This document shows positions 7,158-14,786 of a DNA stretch of 18,836 nt, piece after piece. The DNA lies in the NCBI GenBank assembly GCA_024279745.1, contig JAJRRE010000325.1:1-18836 (forward strand), written 5' to 3'. The stretch's first letter is position 1; each line of letters starts with the position of its first letter. This DNA is from Alphaproteobacteria bacterium. Its GTDB lineage: Bacteria > Pseudomonadota > Alphaproteobacteria > Rhizobiales > Hyphomicrobiaceae. A program made the translations under genes and the position numbers. The notes under the pieces were generated by a model. It worked only from the letters and a program-made list of their open reading frames with translations. It was not told the DNA's origin and ran no database searches.

Positions 7158-9149
7158 CTAAGCGTTGGAGCCGACTTTATCACCCCTAACACCTTTGCCG
7201 CCCTTATCGACTTTAAATTCTTTCGCATCGCTAACGGCTTCATCCGTCACAATGCGCGCGGCGTCTGCGCCCGCAGGCAGATCAGTGGTCACATCAATCT
7301 CATCCATATTCAGGAAACCACCCGACTGGCGCTTCCACAATGCGGCATAGATCCCACCTTTGGCGACCAGTTCCTCATGGCTGCCGTCTTCGACAATAGC
7401 CCCCTCATCCATCACAATCAGCCGGTCCATCGCTGCGATGGTTGACAGCCGATGCGCAATTGCAATCACGCTTTTGCCGCGCATGAGATTGTCGAACTGC
7501 TCCTGCACAGCTGCTTCGACTTCTGAATCAAGCGCGCTGGTTGCTTCATCCAGAATCAAGATCGGCGCATTTTTCAAAAGCACCCGCGCAATAGCTATAC
7601 GCTGGCGTTGTCCGCCCGACAGTTTCACGCCGCGCTCGCCGACATGCGCCTCATAACCCTTGCGGCCTTTGGCGTCTTCGAGCCCAAGAATAAACTCATG
7701 CGCCTGCGCCAGTTTCGCCGCGCCGATCATATCCTCAGGGGACGCGCCGGCATTGCCATAGCAGATATTGTCGGCGACCGAGCGATGCAGCAAAGACGTG
7801 TCCTGACTGACCATGCCGATATTGGAGCGCAAACTATCCTGCGTCACGCTCGCAATATTCTGCCCGTCAATTAAAATTGCGCCGCTCTCCAGATCATAAA
7901 AGCGCAGCAGCAGATTAACCAGCGTCGACTTGCCCGCACCAGAGCGGCCAACCAGCCCGACCTTTTCGCCCGGCTTAATGGTCAGCGACAGATTTTCAAC
8001 CACGCTCTTGGCGCCGGTCTCAACCTCTTTGCCATAATGAAACCGGATATTGTCATAGCTGATTTGCGCGCGGCTCACGGCCAAAGTTTTCGCGCGCGGT
8101 TTGTCGACCAGATCAGTGGCCGTGGAAATCAGATCCATACCGTTTTGCACAATACCAATATTCTCAAAAATATTGGTGACAACCCACATCACCCATTGCG
8201 CCATATTGTTGATGCGAATGACCAGCCCAATCGCCAGCGTAATCGCGCCCAGGCTAATATTACCCAGGCTCCACAGCCAGATCGCCAGGCCGCTTGTGCC
8301 GACAATCATGGCGCCGTTAATGACAATCACGCTAATCTCAAAGGCTGTGATCTGGCGCATCTGAATGCGCACCGCTACGACCAGTTCCTGCAACGCGCCG
8401 CGCACCTGTTGGTCTTCTGCGTCGACCCGCGCGAACAGTTTCACCGTTTGCACATTGGTGTAGCTATCGACCACCTGGCCGGTGACCGAAGACATGACTT
8501 CGGAGTTAATGCGCGAGCGGTTCTTAATGCGCGGCACAAAATAGGCCAAAATCGCAATGAATGTTACCATCCAGATCAGCAGCGGTATGGTCAGCAGCGG
8601 ATCGTTCTGGAAAAACAGCACCAGCGCGCTGACCGCATAGACCAGCACAAACCACAACGCTTCGACCGCCTGCAAAACCGATTCGCGCAACGACCGCCCG
8701 GTCTGCATCACCTTGGTGGCAATACGCCCGGCGAAATCGTTTTGAAAGAAGTTCAGACTTTGCCGCAGCACATAGCGATGGCTCTGCCAGCGGATCAGGT
8801 TCATGAACGTCGGCATAATGGTCTGATGCATCAACATGGAATGAATGGCATAGACGAGCGGGCGCGCGATCAATGCAATAAAGGCCATCCACATCAGAAC
8901 ATTCGAGTGTTGCGCAAAGAAATTCTCCGGATTCTTAGCGTCTTTGACCAGATCAACGAGCTGCGCCATGAACGCAAACAGCGACACCTCGATCAGCGCG
9001 CCGATAAAACCAATGGCCAGCAGCCCGGCAAAAGCCGGCCAAACTTGGCGCACAAAATACCAATAAAAGGCGGTAAGACGCGACGGCGGACGAACGACGT
9101 CGCCGGATTTGGCAAAGGGGTCGATGATATGTTCAAACCAGTGAAACAT
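7158..9149 (-). CDS. ABC exporter half-transporter (fused membrane and ATPase domains, MsbA-like)
   Basis: A 663-residue type IV ABC exporter half-transporter, expected to work as a dimer moving lipid, drug or peptide outward across the inner membrane; the cargo is unknown. The membrane domain spans about residues 30-330, with helices such as VWPAFAGLLAIGFIGALIEV and LLTIPLLIWMVTFIAILAYF. The ATPase domain follows: Walker A GRSGAGKS (401-408), Q-loop Q449, signature LSGGQRQR (510-517), Walker B ILILDE (530-535), D-loop SALD and switch H566. All catalytic residues are present. A hydrophilic tail of about 55 residues, ending in a Lys/Gly-rich stretch (DKGGKGVRGDK), is unusual. The ATG at 9149 has GGAG nine bases upstream. 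It ends 149 bp before modA on the same strand, but modA has its own promoter-like sequence, so I do not count it in the mod operon. Confidence 0.93.
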   Translation of the reverse strand: MFHWFEHIIDPFAKSGDVVRPPSRLTAFYWYFVRQVWPAFAGLLAIGFIGALIEVSLFAFMAQLVDLVKDAKNPENFFAQHSNVLMWMAFIALIARPLVYAIHSMLMHQTIMPTFMNLIRWQSHRYVLRQSLNFFQNDFAGRIATKVMQTGRSLRESVLQAVEALWFVLVYAVSALVLFFQNDPLLTIPLLIWMVTFIAILAYFVPRIKNRSRINSEVMSSVTGQVVDSYTNVQTVKLFARVDAEDQQVRGALQELVVAVRIQMRQITAFEISVIVINGAMIVGTSGLAIWLWSLGNISLGAITLAIGLVIRINNMAQWVMWVVTNIFENIGIVQNGMDLISTATDLVDKPRAKTLAVSRAQISYDNIRFHYGKEVETGAKSVVENLSLTIKPGEKVGLVGRSGAGKSTLVNLLLRFYDLESGAILIDGQNIASVTQDSLRSNIGMVSQDTSLLHRSVADNICYGNAGASPEDMIGAAKLAQAHEFILGLEDAKGRKGYEAHVGERGVKLSGGQRQRIAIARVLLKNAPILILDEATSALDSEVEAAVQEQFDNLMRGKSVIAIAHRLSTIAAMDRLIVMDEGAIVEDGSHEELVAKGGIYAALWKRQSGGFLNMDEIDVTTDLPAGADAARIVTDEAVSDAKEFKVDKGGKGVRGDKVGSNA

Positions 9150-9259
9150 GATGAAATGCTCCGGTTAACCGCAGTTCCGCTCGCACAGAATCCGGTAATG
9201 GTGTTTTGGTAACTTAAATTTTTAAGAGTTTGGCAGTTGGCAAATCGACCGGTCGGCGG

Positions 9260-9388
9260 AGTTTATCGGGCCAATTTACAGCGCTGAGAGGCAAAGTTTC
9301 CGCACAGATTCGCCCAAGCGGCCCATTAACGTGAACCAGGCGGTCAGCGGGGACTTAAGCCAAGCAGTAAGCCCGTGTCCGATAAACT
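9260..9388 (+). other. Candidate structured RNA closed by a 12-bp stem
   Basis: AGTTTATCGG (9260-9269) is the exact reverse complement of CCGATAAACT (9379-9388). On plus-strand RNA the stem extends by one G-U and one C-G pair to 12 bp; on the minus strand the G-U would be a mismatch. A second stem, CGCTGA (9282-9287) with TCAGCG (9344-9349), nests inside, and CCGC/GCGG (9300-9303 and 9318-9321) can pair further in. I recognise no known RNA family, and a 10-base match in a region this size could still be chance. Confidence 0.25.
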
Positions 9389-9513
9389 GGTCTGTCAGGA
9401 AAGCCATGACAAAATTCCGAGCCTGTTGCCGATGTCTGCTGGAGGGCCTTGAGCCGCATCTGGCAGGCGAGAACCATAGATCACAGCTAATGAGATGTAT
9501 ATAAGTATTTTCG

Positions 9514-9550
9514 CCTGATGATCGACTATGGCGGCCATGGATCGATCAGG
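9514..9550. promoter_or_regulatory. 37-bp imperfect dyad upstream of hemF
   Basis: The left arm begins CCTGATGATCGA and the right arm ends TCGATCAGG, converging on the core ATGGC-G-GCCAT (9528-9538) centred at 9533. The arms match except for a GAT insertion and one mismatched dinucleotide step. It lies just before the FNR-like box and about 120 bases upstream of hemF. It may be an operator for a dimeric regulator or an RNA hairpin. Confidence 0.35.
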
Positions 9551-9553
9551 CAC

Positions 9554-9567
9554 TTGCGTTTTATCAA
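9554..9567 (+). promoter_or_regulatory. FNR/FixK-like box upstream of hemF
   Basis: TTGCGTTTTATCAA fits the relaxed pattern TTGC/A-N6-TCAA of FNR/FixK-type regulators, with one perfect half (ATCAA) and one degenerate half (TTGCG). Its centre is about 108 bases upstream of the hemF ATG. A -10-like GATAAC at 9611-9616 would place the start near 9622, roughly 61 bases from the box centre, a spacing known for FNR-type activators. FNR-family control of coproporphyrinogen oxidase genes is known in other bacteria. Confidence 0.4.
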
Positions 9568-9668
9568 GGCGGGGGCCACTTAAGCTGGCAAAAGGTCCTG
9601 GCAAATTGGCGATAACCGCCGCGCTTTAAACAACGTTGACCGATCTGCAACAAAATGAGCACTGAGAC

Positions 9669-10637
9669 ATGACAAAAAATACCGGCCAAATTAGCAAATC
9701 TGGCGCCAACCAAGACAAATCCTGTGCAACAACGCCAGAAGATCTGGCCGCGTCTAAGACCAAAGCCGAGACCTGGTTTCAAAGTTTGCGCGATGAGATT
9801 TGCGCCGCCTTTGAACAAGTCGAGCAGGACCTGCCGACCAATGCGCAAATGGCAGACGGCGCACCTGATGCCGGTACTTTTCAACGCACGCCCTGGCAGC
9901 GCACGGACCATACAGGCGGCAAAGGCGGCGGCGGTGTCATGAGCCTGATGCATGGCCGCGTGTTTGAAAAGGTCGGCGTGCATTGCTCAACGGTGCATGG
10001 TGAATTCTCGCCGGAGTTTCGGGGGCAGATCCCCGGCGCAGAAGAGAACCCGAACTTCTGGGCGTCGGGTATTTCGCTGATTGCCCATCCGCAAAACCCC
10101 AATGTGCCAGCGGTGCATATGAATACGCGCATGGTGGTAACGTCCAAATGGTGGTTTGGCGGCGGCGGCGACCTCACCCCGGTGCTCGACAAGCGCCGCA
10201 GCCAGGACGACCAGGACACCATCGACTTTCACGCCGCCATGAAAGTGCCGTGCGACGCGCACGATGTGGCTGACGCTGAGCGCTTCAAAGCGTGGTGCGA
10301 CGAGTATTTCTACCTGCCGCATCGGGATGAACCGCGCGGCACCGGCGGGATCTTTTACGATCATTTAACGCCAAACGACGATGAGGGCGGCTGGGACGCG
10401 GCGTTCGCCTTCACGCAAGATGTCGGACGCGCCTTCCGCGATATTTATCCGCAGCTGGTGCGGCGCAATTACACCACGCCGTGGAATGAGGCGAACCGCG
10501 AAGAGCAGCTCATTCGCCGCGGTCGCTATGTGGAGTTCAACCTGCTCCATGATCGCGGCACGATCTTCGGGCTGAAGACCGGCGGCAATGTCGCCTCGAT
10601 CCTGTCGTCCATGCCGCCCGTGGTGAAATGGCCGTAA
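9669..10637 (+). CDS. hemF: Oxygen-dependent coproporphyrinogen III oxidase HemF
   Basis: A cytoplasmic enzyme of haem biosynthesis that uses O2 to decarboxylate two propionates of coproporphyrinogen III, giving protoporphyrinogen IX. At 322 residues it has all family signatures: GGKGGGGVMSLMHGRVFEK (83-101), HGEFSPEFR (110-118), the substrate-site stretch AVHMNTRMV (148-156), WWFGGGGDLTP (161-171), YLPHRDEPRGTGGIFYDHL (215-233) and the C-terminal GRYVEFNLLHDRGTIFGL (285-302). The N-terminus is about 20-25 residues longer than the shortest homologues and polar. The ATG at 9669 has only a weak purine stretch (TGAG) upstream. It is transcribed away from the exporter, with an FNR-like box and a dyad upstream, and is followed by ppk2 after 228 bp with a separate promoter. 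Confidence 0.97.
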   Translation: MTKNTGQISKSGANQDKSCATTPEDLAASKTKAETWFQSLRDEICAAFEQVEQDLPTNAQMADGAPDAGTFQRTPWQRTDHTGGKGGGGVMSLMHGRVFEKVGVHCSTVHGEFSPEFRGQIPGAEENPNFWASGISLIAHPQNPNVPAVHMNTRMVVTSKWWFGGGGDLTPVLDKRRSQDDQDTIDFHAAMKVPCDAHDVADAERFKAWCDEYFYLPHRDEPRGTGGIFYDHLTPNDDEGGWDAAFAFTQDVGRAFRDIYPQLVRRNYTTPWNEANREEQLIRRGRYVEFNLLHDRGTIFGLKTGGNVASILSSMPPVVKWP

Positions 10638-10736
10638 GCAGGAGCTAGCTGAGCTGTGGCGGTGCCCATCATGGTAGGGCTTCTGGCCAGCATATTTATC
10701 TTGATTAACCACGTCAGCCGAAATCGGCCCCTTATC

Positions 10737-10750
10737 TTGATCCAGATCAA
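10737..10750. promoter_or_regulatory. Perfect FNR/FixK-type operator upstream of ppk2
   Basis: TTGATCCAGATCAA matches the TTGAT-N4-ATCAA consensus of FNR, FixK and Anr regulators at all ten defined bases and is fully palindromic in its arms. Its centre is 10743.5. A -10-like TAGTAA at 10774-10779 implies a start near 10785, about 41.5 bases from the centre, the classical position for activation by this family. The downstream gene is ppk2 (ATG at 10866); hemF ends 99 bases upstream and points the same way. Confidence 0.75.
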
Positions 10751-10773
10751 GCGATCAAACGCGCCTTAGTGTT

Positions 10774-10779
10774 TAGTAA
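10774..10779 (+). promoter_or_regulatory. Candidate -10 element of ppk2
   Basis: TAGTAA is a loose -10 hexamer with no good -35, as expected for an activator-dependent promoter. It fits only because of its distance to the FNR-type box. The following leader of about 80 bases contains an eight-T run (10787-10794). Confidence 0.35.
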
Positions 10780-10865
10780 ATTTTGGTTTTTTTTAAAACA
10801 CAATCGGCTTTGCTGTAGTCTGCGACGCGACCAATCGGGCCCCCTTTGACTGATGGATAATTCTC

Positions 10866-11822
10866 ATGGCGCATAAAGGTAACTCACACTCCAAACAGAT
10901 GCCGCAAAGCAGTGGTTCAAACTCCGGCACCACATTGCAGGCCTTGTCGCAGCTGCGCCACGACCCTGAAGCCATCAAGCAGGCTTTTGAGAGCGGGGAT
11001 TATCCTTACAAACAAAAGCTCAAACGCGAACCTTATGAGCGCCACAAGGCCGAGTTGCAGGCAGAGCTGCTCAGGGTGCAACAATGGGCGGAAGAAACCG
11101 GCCAGAAAATCGTTGTATTGTTTGAAGGTCGCGATGCCGCCGGCAAGGGCGGAACCATTAAGCGCTTCATGGAGCATCTCAACCCGCGCGCGGCGCGCAT
11201 CGTGGCGCTGGCCAAACCCTCGGAGCGCGAGCAGAGCCAATGGTATTTCCAGCGCTATATTCAGCATCTGCCCGCCGCCGGCGAAATCGTCTTTTTTGAC
11301 CGCTCCTGGTATAACCGCGCCGGTGTTGAGCGCGTCATGGGGTTCTGCCCGCCCAATGATTATCTGGAATTTATGCGCCAATGCCCGGACTTTGAACGGA
11401 TGCTGGTGCGCAGCGGCATAAGATTGTACAAATACTGGTTTTCCGTCACCCGCGAGGAGCAGGTACGGCGCTTCAAGTCCCGCGAGACCGACCCGCTGAA
11501 ACATTGGAAGCTGTCGCCGATCGACCGCGCGTCACTGGGTAAATGGGACGACTACACCGAAGCCAAAGAGGCCATGTTCTTTTACACGGACACTGCCGAT
11601 GCGCCCTGGACAATTGTCAAATCAAACGACAAGAAACGCGCGCGATTGAACTGCATGCAACACTTCTTGTCGTCCTTGCCCTATCCGGACAAGAACCCAA
11701 AAGTCGTGCGCGGCCCCGACCCGCTGATCGTCGGCAGCACCGAACATGTCATTGGCCGCTCCGACCACATTCTGGGCAAGACCATCCACCCGGCACTGCG
11801 CCGCGCCAAATCGGATAAATGA
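10866..11822 (+). CDS. ppk2: Polyphosphate kinase 2 (PPK2)
   Basis: Transfers phosphate between inorganic polyphosphate and nucleotides; in the common class I enzymes the main direction is making GTP or ATP from the diphosphate. The 318-residue protein has a single P-loop kinase domain: Walker A FEGRDAAGKGGTIKR (86-100), Walker B-like IVFFDRSWYNRAGVERVMGF (141-160) and the basic lid segment FKSRETDPLKHWKLSP. One domain and this length suggest class I rather than the fused two-domain class II, but nucleotide preference cannot be read safely. About 30 polar N-terminal residues (Ser/Gln/Asn-rich) precede the domain. The ATG at 10866 has GGA eight bases upstream. It converges with the DM13 gene and carries the best regulatory site in the window, which suggests oxygen-responsive polyphosphate use. 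Confidence 0.95.
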   Translation: MAHKGNSHSKQMPQSSGSNSGTTLQALSQLRHDPEAIKQAFESGDYPYKQKLKREPYERHKAELQAELLRVQQWAEETGQKIVVLFEGRDAAGKGGTIKRFMEHLNPRAARIVALAKPSEREQSQWYFQRYIQHLPAAGEIVFFDRSWYNRAGVERVMGFCPPNDYLEFMRQCPDFERMLVRSGIRLYKYWFSVTREEQVRRFKSRETDPLKHWKLSPIDRASLGKWDDYTEAKEAMFFYTDTADAPWTIVKSNDKKRARLNCMQHFLSSLPYPDKNPKVVRGPDPLIVGSTEHVIGRSDHILGKTIHPALRRAKSDK

Positions 11823-11901
11823 GACAGCTGGCGCGGCACAGCATTGTAATAGTTGGGGTGGCGCGAAACCTTCAATCCTCACACCAACGCTCGGCTTGAG
11901 T

Positions 11902-12306
11902 TTACTTCAAGCGCGCGACGGCGAGGCCGACATTATATTTTTCGCACCACAGCCAGAACTGATTATATTTGCTCAATTTGGTGCCGGCGGGAATGGTGTA
12001 GGTTTGGCCACCGCGCAACTTGCGCAATTTGCCAAAAAATGTGCCGCGCTTGAAGCCGTTGCGGCCCCAGGACAAGGTGGCATCGGGCGCATCGCGTAGG
12101 CGGAAGTTTTTCGAAATGACAATTTTAAGCTTGCCGCCATCGCGTACAATTTTCATGCTACCCGAAACGCGATGACCCGACACGCCGCGAAATGAGCCGC
12201 TCTTGAGTGTTTCAGCTGCAGCTGTTCCACTATGCGCGCCAATCATTGCGGGCATTACAAGCAAGGCCGCGCTTAACGCCGCCGCCGAAAATAATCGAGT
12301 ACTCAT
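11902..12306 (-). CDS. Secreted DM13-domain protein
   Basis: A small exported protein of 134 residues. The N-terminus is a signal peptide with hydrophobic core LFSAAALSAALLVMPAM and probable cleavage after TAAA. The mature part resembles a single DM13 domain: LKSGSFRGVSGHRVSGSMKI, then a basic KNFRLRDAPDATLSW stretch, then IPAGTKLSKYNQFWLWCEKYN, with the Trp-Cys pair typical of the family near the end. DM13 domains have been proposed to act in redox reactions, but that role is not proven. The mature protein is strongly basic. Two ATGs are two codons apart; I chose 12306 because AGGAG lies eight bases upstream, whereas it is only two bases from 12312. A short hairpin, GCTTGA/TCAAGC (11894-11912), covers the stop. 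It is on the same strand as the DUF3604-like gene but separated by about 180 bp. Confidence 0.75.
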   Translation of the reverse strand: MSTRLFSAAALSAALLVMPAMIGAHSGTAAAETLKSGSFRGVSGHRVSGSMKIVRDGGKLKIVISKNFRLRDAPDATLSWGRNGFKRGTFFGKLRKLRGGQTYTIPAGTKLSKYNQFWLWCEKYNVGLAVARLK

Positions 12307-12485
12307 TGCCATTTCTCCTATTAGGTGTACCTGTTGCCCTCACGGCATTGGCAGCACCCTAGCCCAGGCGCGCCGTTGAAAAAGGGCGGAATTCTCACAA
12401 TACTTTAAACTCGCGGTCACTAAGCGACGGCTGATCTCACGCACGCCCTTCAACCGACCGATACAAAGAGCAATGACTATCAAGC

Positions 12486-14774
12486 TCAATCGGTCTTGAA
12501 CAAATAAATCGGGCTGGACCAGGCGCGGTGGCCGTCTTCTTGCGTTACGCGCACAAACAGCGGCGTGTCGCCCTGCGGCTTAAGTTTGATCCGCATCTTG
12601 TGCGCCATGTGGGTCTGGCTGAGCCGGTCCGGCAAACGCATAAGCCGCAGCCGCCGTTCCAGCCCGCCAGCATCAAATACCAGATCCTCAAGGCCAATGT
12701 CTTGGGTGGCAACACGCGCAGACACATGGGCCGTGGAAATATTCAGCTCTCCACTAGCCCGATCTGCCAGCCATACATCAGCTGCGCCAAAATTCCCGGT
12801 GGTGACGGCTTTCCAGCTCACTGATTGCGTGTCCTGGCTTTGAATGCCGCGATCCAAATTCCAGTTATTGACCATCTGCGCCCGCGCAATCTCATTGCCG
12901 CTTACCTCCAGCGCGCCATCCCACACACAGGTGCGCGCCCGGCCGCGAACTTGCGCGCCCTCATAAACCAGCCGCACCCGCGCGCCCAGATCCGCCACAT
13001 CAAAAGGGCGCACGGTCTCAATCAACTCACGCCCGACGAAAACATCAAGCCGCTCAATCGGGGCTGACCCGGTCAGCTCGACGTTCAGCTCAACTTCGTC
13101 ATCACTCGCTGCGACCCTGGCGATATCACCCATGATCAGCTGGCGCGTCACTGTTGAGCTGGCACCAGGATCAATTGCCGGATCGCGCTCAAACAGTTGC
13201 GCGTCGCTTTTCGTTGTCACGCTCACGTTAAGCGCCATGCGATTACCCGTAGTGCCATAATGATGGCGCCTTCGCATACATTCAAAAATCGCATCGCGGT
13301 CAAGCCGCGGCGCCAGATGGCAAGTCAGCCCGCCGCGCGCGCCAAAAAAACTGGCACCGGGATAGTCGGCACCCGGGCGCCCTTTATGACCGTCTGAATT
13401 GGCAACAACGCCGACCCGGTAGCCTTTGTCGAACGCATCCCACAAGATCCACTCGAACGTGCCCCAGGCGGAATGCACTTCCACCGCCGTTTCCAGCGCG
13501 CCGTCATGGGCAAAAGTAATATCCGCATAGCGCCCGCCAACATGGGCCATCACCACACAGTCCTTGCCCGCCAGTTTCTCAAACAGCTCGCCCGCCGTAT
13601 GGGCATCTGTTTCCTCGTCTGCCATGTCTGCAGGATCGGCAATCTGCGCGTGGGAAGAGCGATGAATGGTCTCTCCCTCATGCCGGAAATGCACATTGCG
13701 GTCGCCGCCAACAGCCGTGTTGGCCGACCATTCATAGCCGGGAATACAGACGAACCTGCCAGGCTCATCAAACTGTGCCGTGAGCTCATTCAGCTGGCGC
13801 CAGAACGCGCCGGTGATCTGGAAATCATTACCCTGATGGCCCATCACATCGAGAAAGGCCCTGTCACGGCCGAAGGCAAAATAATCGCGCGCGCTATTGG
13901 TGCCGAGCGTTTCATTCGACTGGCCATGAGTGTCGCCCCAATAATGCACATTGGCCGCGTCAACAGGCACAACAAGCAGCGGATTGGTGCGGGTCAGCTC
14001 CTCGCCTGCGTCATTATAGATGCCGATGGTCACGCCCTCACTCAGCGCCTCATCCAGTGGCTCATCAATATGAAGCCCTGCCAGCACCGTTGCGAAAGCT
14101 CCTTGTTGCATTCGTGTTAATTTGGGCAGTCCGTTGATTTCATGGGAGGGCCGCAAATGGATGATTTGATCCATTTGGTCCGACGGATTGCCCCATTTGT
14201 CATTGGCCTTGAGGCTGAGTTTAAACGGCTCGCCGGCGCGCACCATTGTCGGCAAGACGCCAACCCAATCAACGCCCGGCCCCGGCACAATCTGAATTGT
14301 CGGGCTGCGCTCGATCGGTACATAATCATAGGTCGCGATGACATCGGCAAGCACGCGAAATTCAAAGTCGCGCTCGCAATAGGTCTGCATCCGAATGCCG
14401 GGCGAGCCGTGCCGCTGATCACCAAAGCGAATGGTGATGGTATCGCCGGGTTTAAGGAAATGCTTGTTCACGCCGATATACAGCGAGCGGCTCCAGGGCC
14501 GGATATTGCGCTTGAACTCCCAGCGACACTCAAGCCGCGCACCGTTTGAGGCCTCAACGCTGGTATAGCCTGGCGCCGCCGGATCATCGAGCTGCACGGG
14601 CCCGAAGTCGGTAGCAAACCGAAAGCCGATCTTGAGCGAACCGGTGTCGTCGATACCAAAGCGGCCGGCAGTATAAACAAGCTTAAAACTTTGCCAGGAG
14701 CCCGCTTCAAAACGGCCCGTCGGTTCAAGCACCGCGTGCCCCATCAGCTCGCGGCGATAGTCAGAATATGGCAC
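12486..14774 (-). CDS. DUF3604/PHP-like putative metallohydrolase
   Basis: A 762-residue protein of unknown function, apparently cytoplasmic because no signal peptide is seen. The N-terminal 270 residues look beta-rich. The middle resembles the PHP-type metal-dependent hydrolase fold of DUF3604: YWGDTHGQSNE (278-288), VMGHQGNDFQ (310-319), PGYEWS (345-350), VVMAHVGGRY (407-416), VEVHSAWG (431-438), VVANSDGHKGRPG (456-468) and RRHHYGTTGNR (502-512). His and Asp residues in these blocks are the probable metal ligands. About 240 C-terminal residues again look beta-rich. Related DUF3604 proteins are often exported, so the missing signal is notable. The start is GTG at 14774 with GGGAG ten bases upstream; that site lies in a hairpin. 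The neighbours do not reveal a substrate. Confidence 0.75.
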   Translation of the reverse strand: MPYSDYRRELMGHAVLEPTGRFEAGSWQSFKLVYTAGRFGIDDTGSLKIGFRFATDFGPVQLDDPAAPGYTSVEASNGARLECRWEFKRNIRPWSRSLYIGVNKHFLKPGDTITIRFGDQRHGSPGIRMQTYCERDFEFRVLADVIATYDYVPIERSPTIQIVPGPGVDWVGVLPTMVRAGEPFKLSLKANDKWGNPSDQMDQIIHLRPSHEINGLPKLTRMQQGAFATVLAGLHIDEPLDEALSEGVTIGIYNDAGEELTRTNPLLVVPVDAANVHYWGDTHGQSNETLGTNSARDYFAFGRDRAFLDVMGHQGNDFQITGAFWRQLNELTAQFDEPGRFVCIPGYEWSANTAVGGDRNVHFRHEGETIHRSSHAQIADPADMADEETDAHTAGELFEKLAGKDCVVMAHVGGRYADITFAHDGALETAVEVHSAWGTFEWILWDAFDKGYRVGVVANSDGHKGRPGADYPGASFFGARGGLTCHLAPRLDRDAIFECMRRRHHYGTTGNRMALNVSVTTKSDAQLFERDPAIDPGASSTVTRQLIMGDIARVAASDDEVELNVELTGSAPIERLDVFVGRELIETVRPFDVADLGARVRLVYEGAQVRGRARTCVWDGALEVSGNEIARAQMVNNWNLDRGIQSQDTQSVSWKAVTTGNFGAADVWLADRASGELNISTAHVSARVATQDIGLEDLVFDAGGLERRLRLMRLPDRLSQTHMAHKMRIKLKPQGDTPLFVRVTQEDGHRAWSSPIYLFKTD

Positions 14775-14786
14775 TTGGCTTCTGCT

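Larger units (their letters stand above)
9150..9668. other. 519-bp intergenic region between divergent exporter and hemF
   Basis: No credible gene is found here. A 69-codon minus-strand frame (9604-9395) starts at TTG without a ribosome binding site and resembles nothing. What is present, from the left: an AT-rich dyad CTTAAA/TTTAAG (9213-9226) about 65 bases upstream of the exporter ATG, the palindrome CGACCGGTCG (9246-9255), a long-range inverted repeat (9260-9388), a 37-bp imperfect dyad (9514-9550) and an FNR-like box (9554-9567). The region is long and structured for such a gap, so it could carry a small RNA or complex promoter control. Confidence 0.7.

Noticed and set aside
7158..9149. 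Exporter as part of a four-gene mod operon
   Set aside because: A 149-bp gap with a well-spaced promoter-like sequence separates it from modA, and its exporter architecture does not fit an importer role.
8037..9212. 391-codon plus-strand open frame antisense to the ABC exporter
   Set aside because: The exporter is complete with every ATPase motif. The antisense translation is rich in His, Asn, Gln and Arg, as expected from reading hydrophobic codons backwards.
9395..9604. 69-codon minus-strand frame in the exporter-hemF gap
   Set aside because: TTG start without a ribosome binding site, no recognisable domain, and it spans the 37-bp dyad and the FNR-like site.
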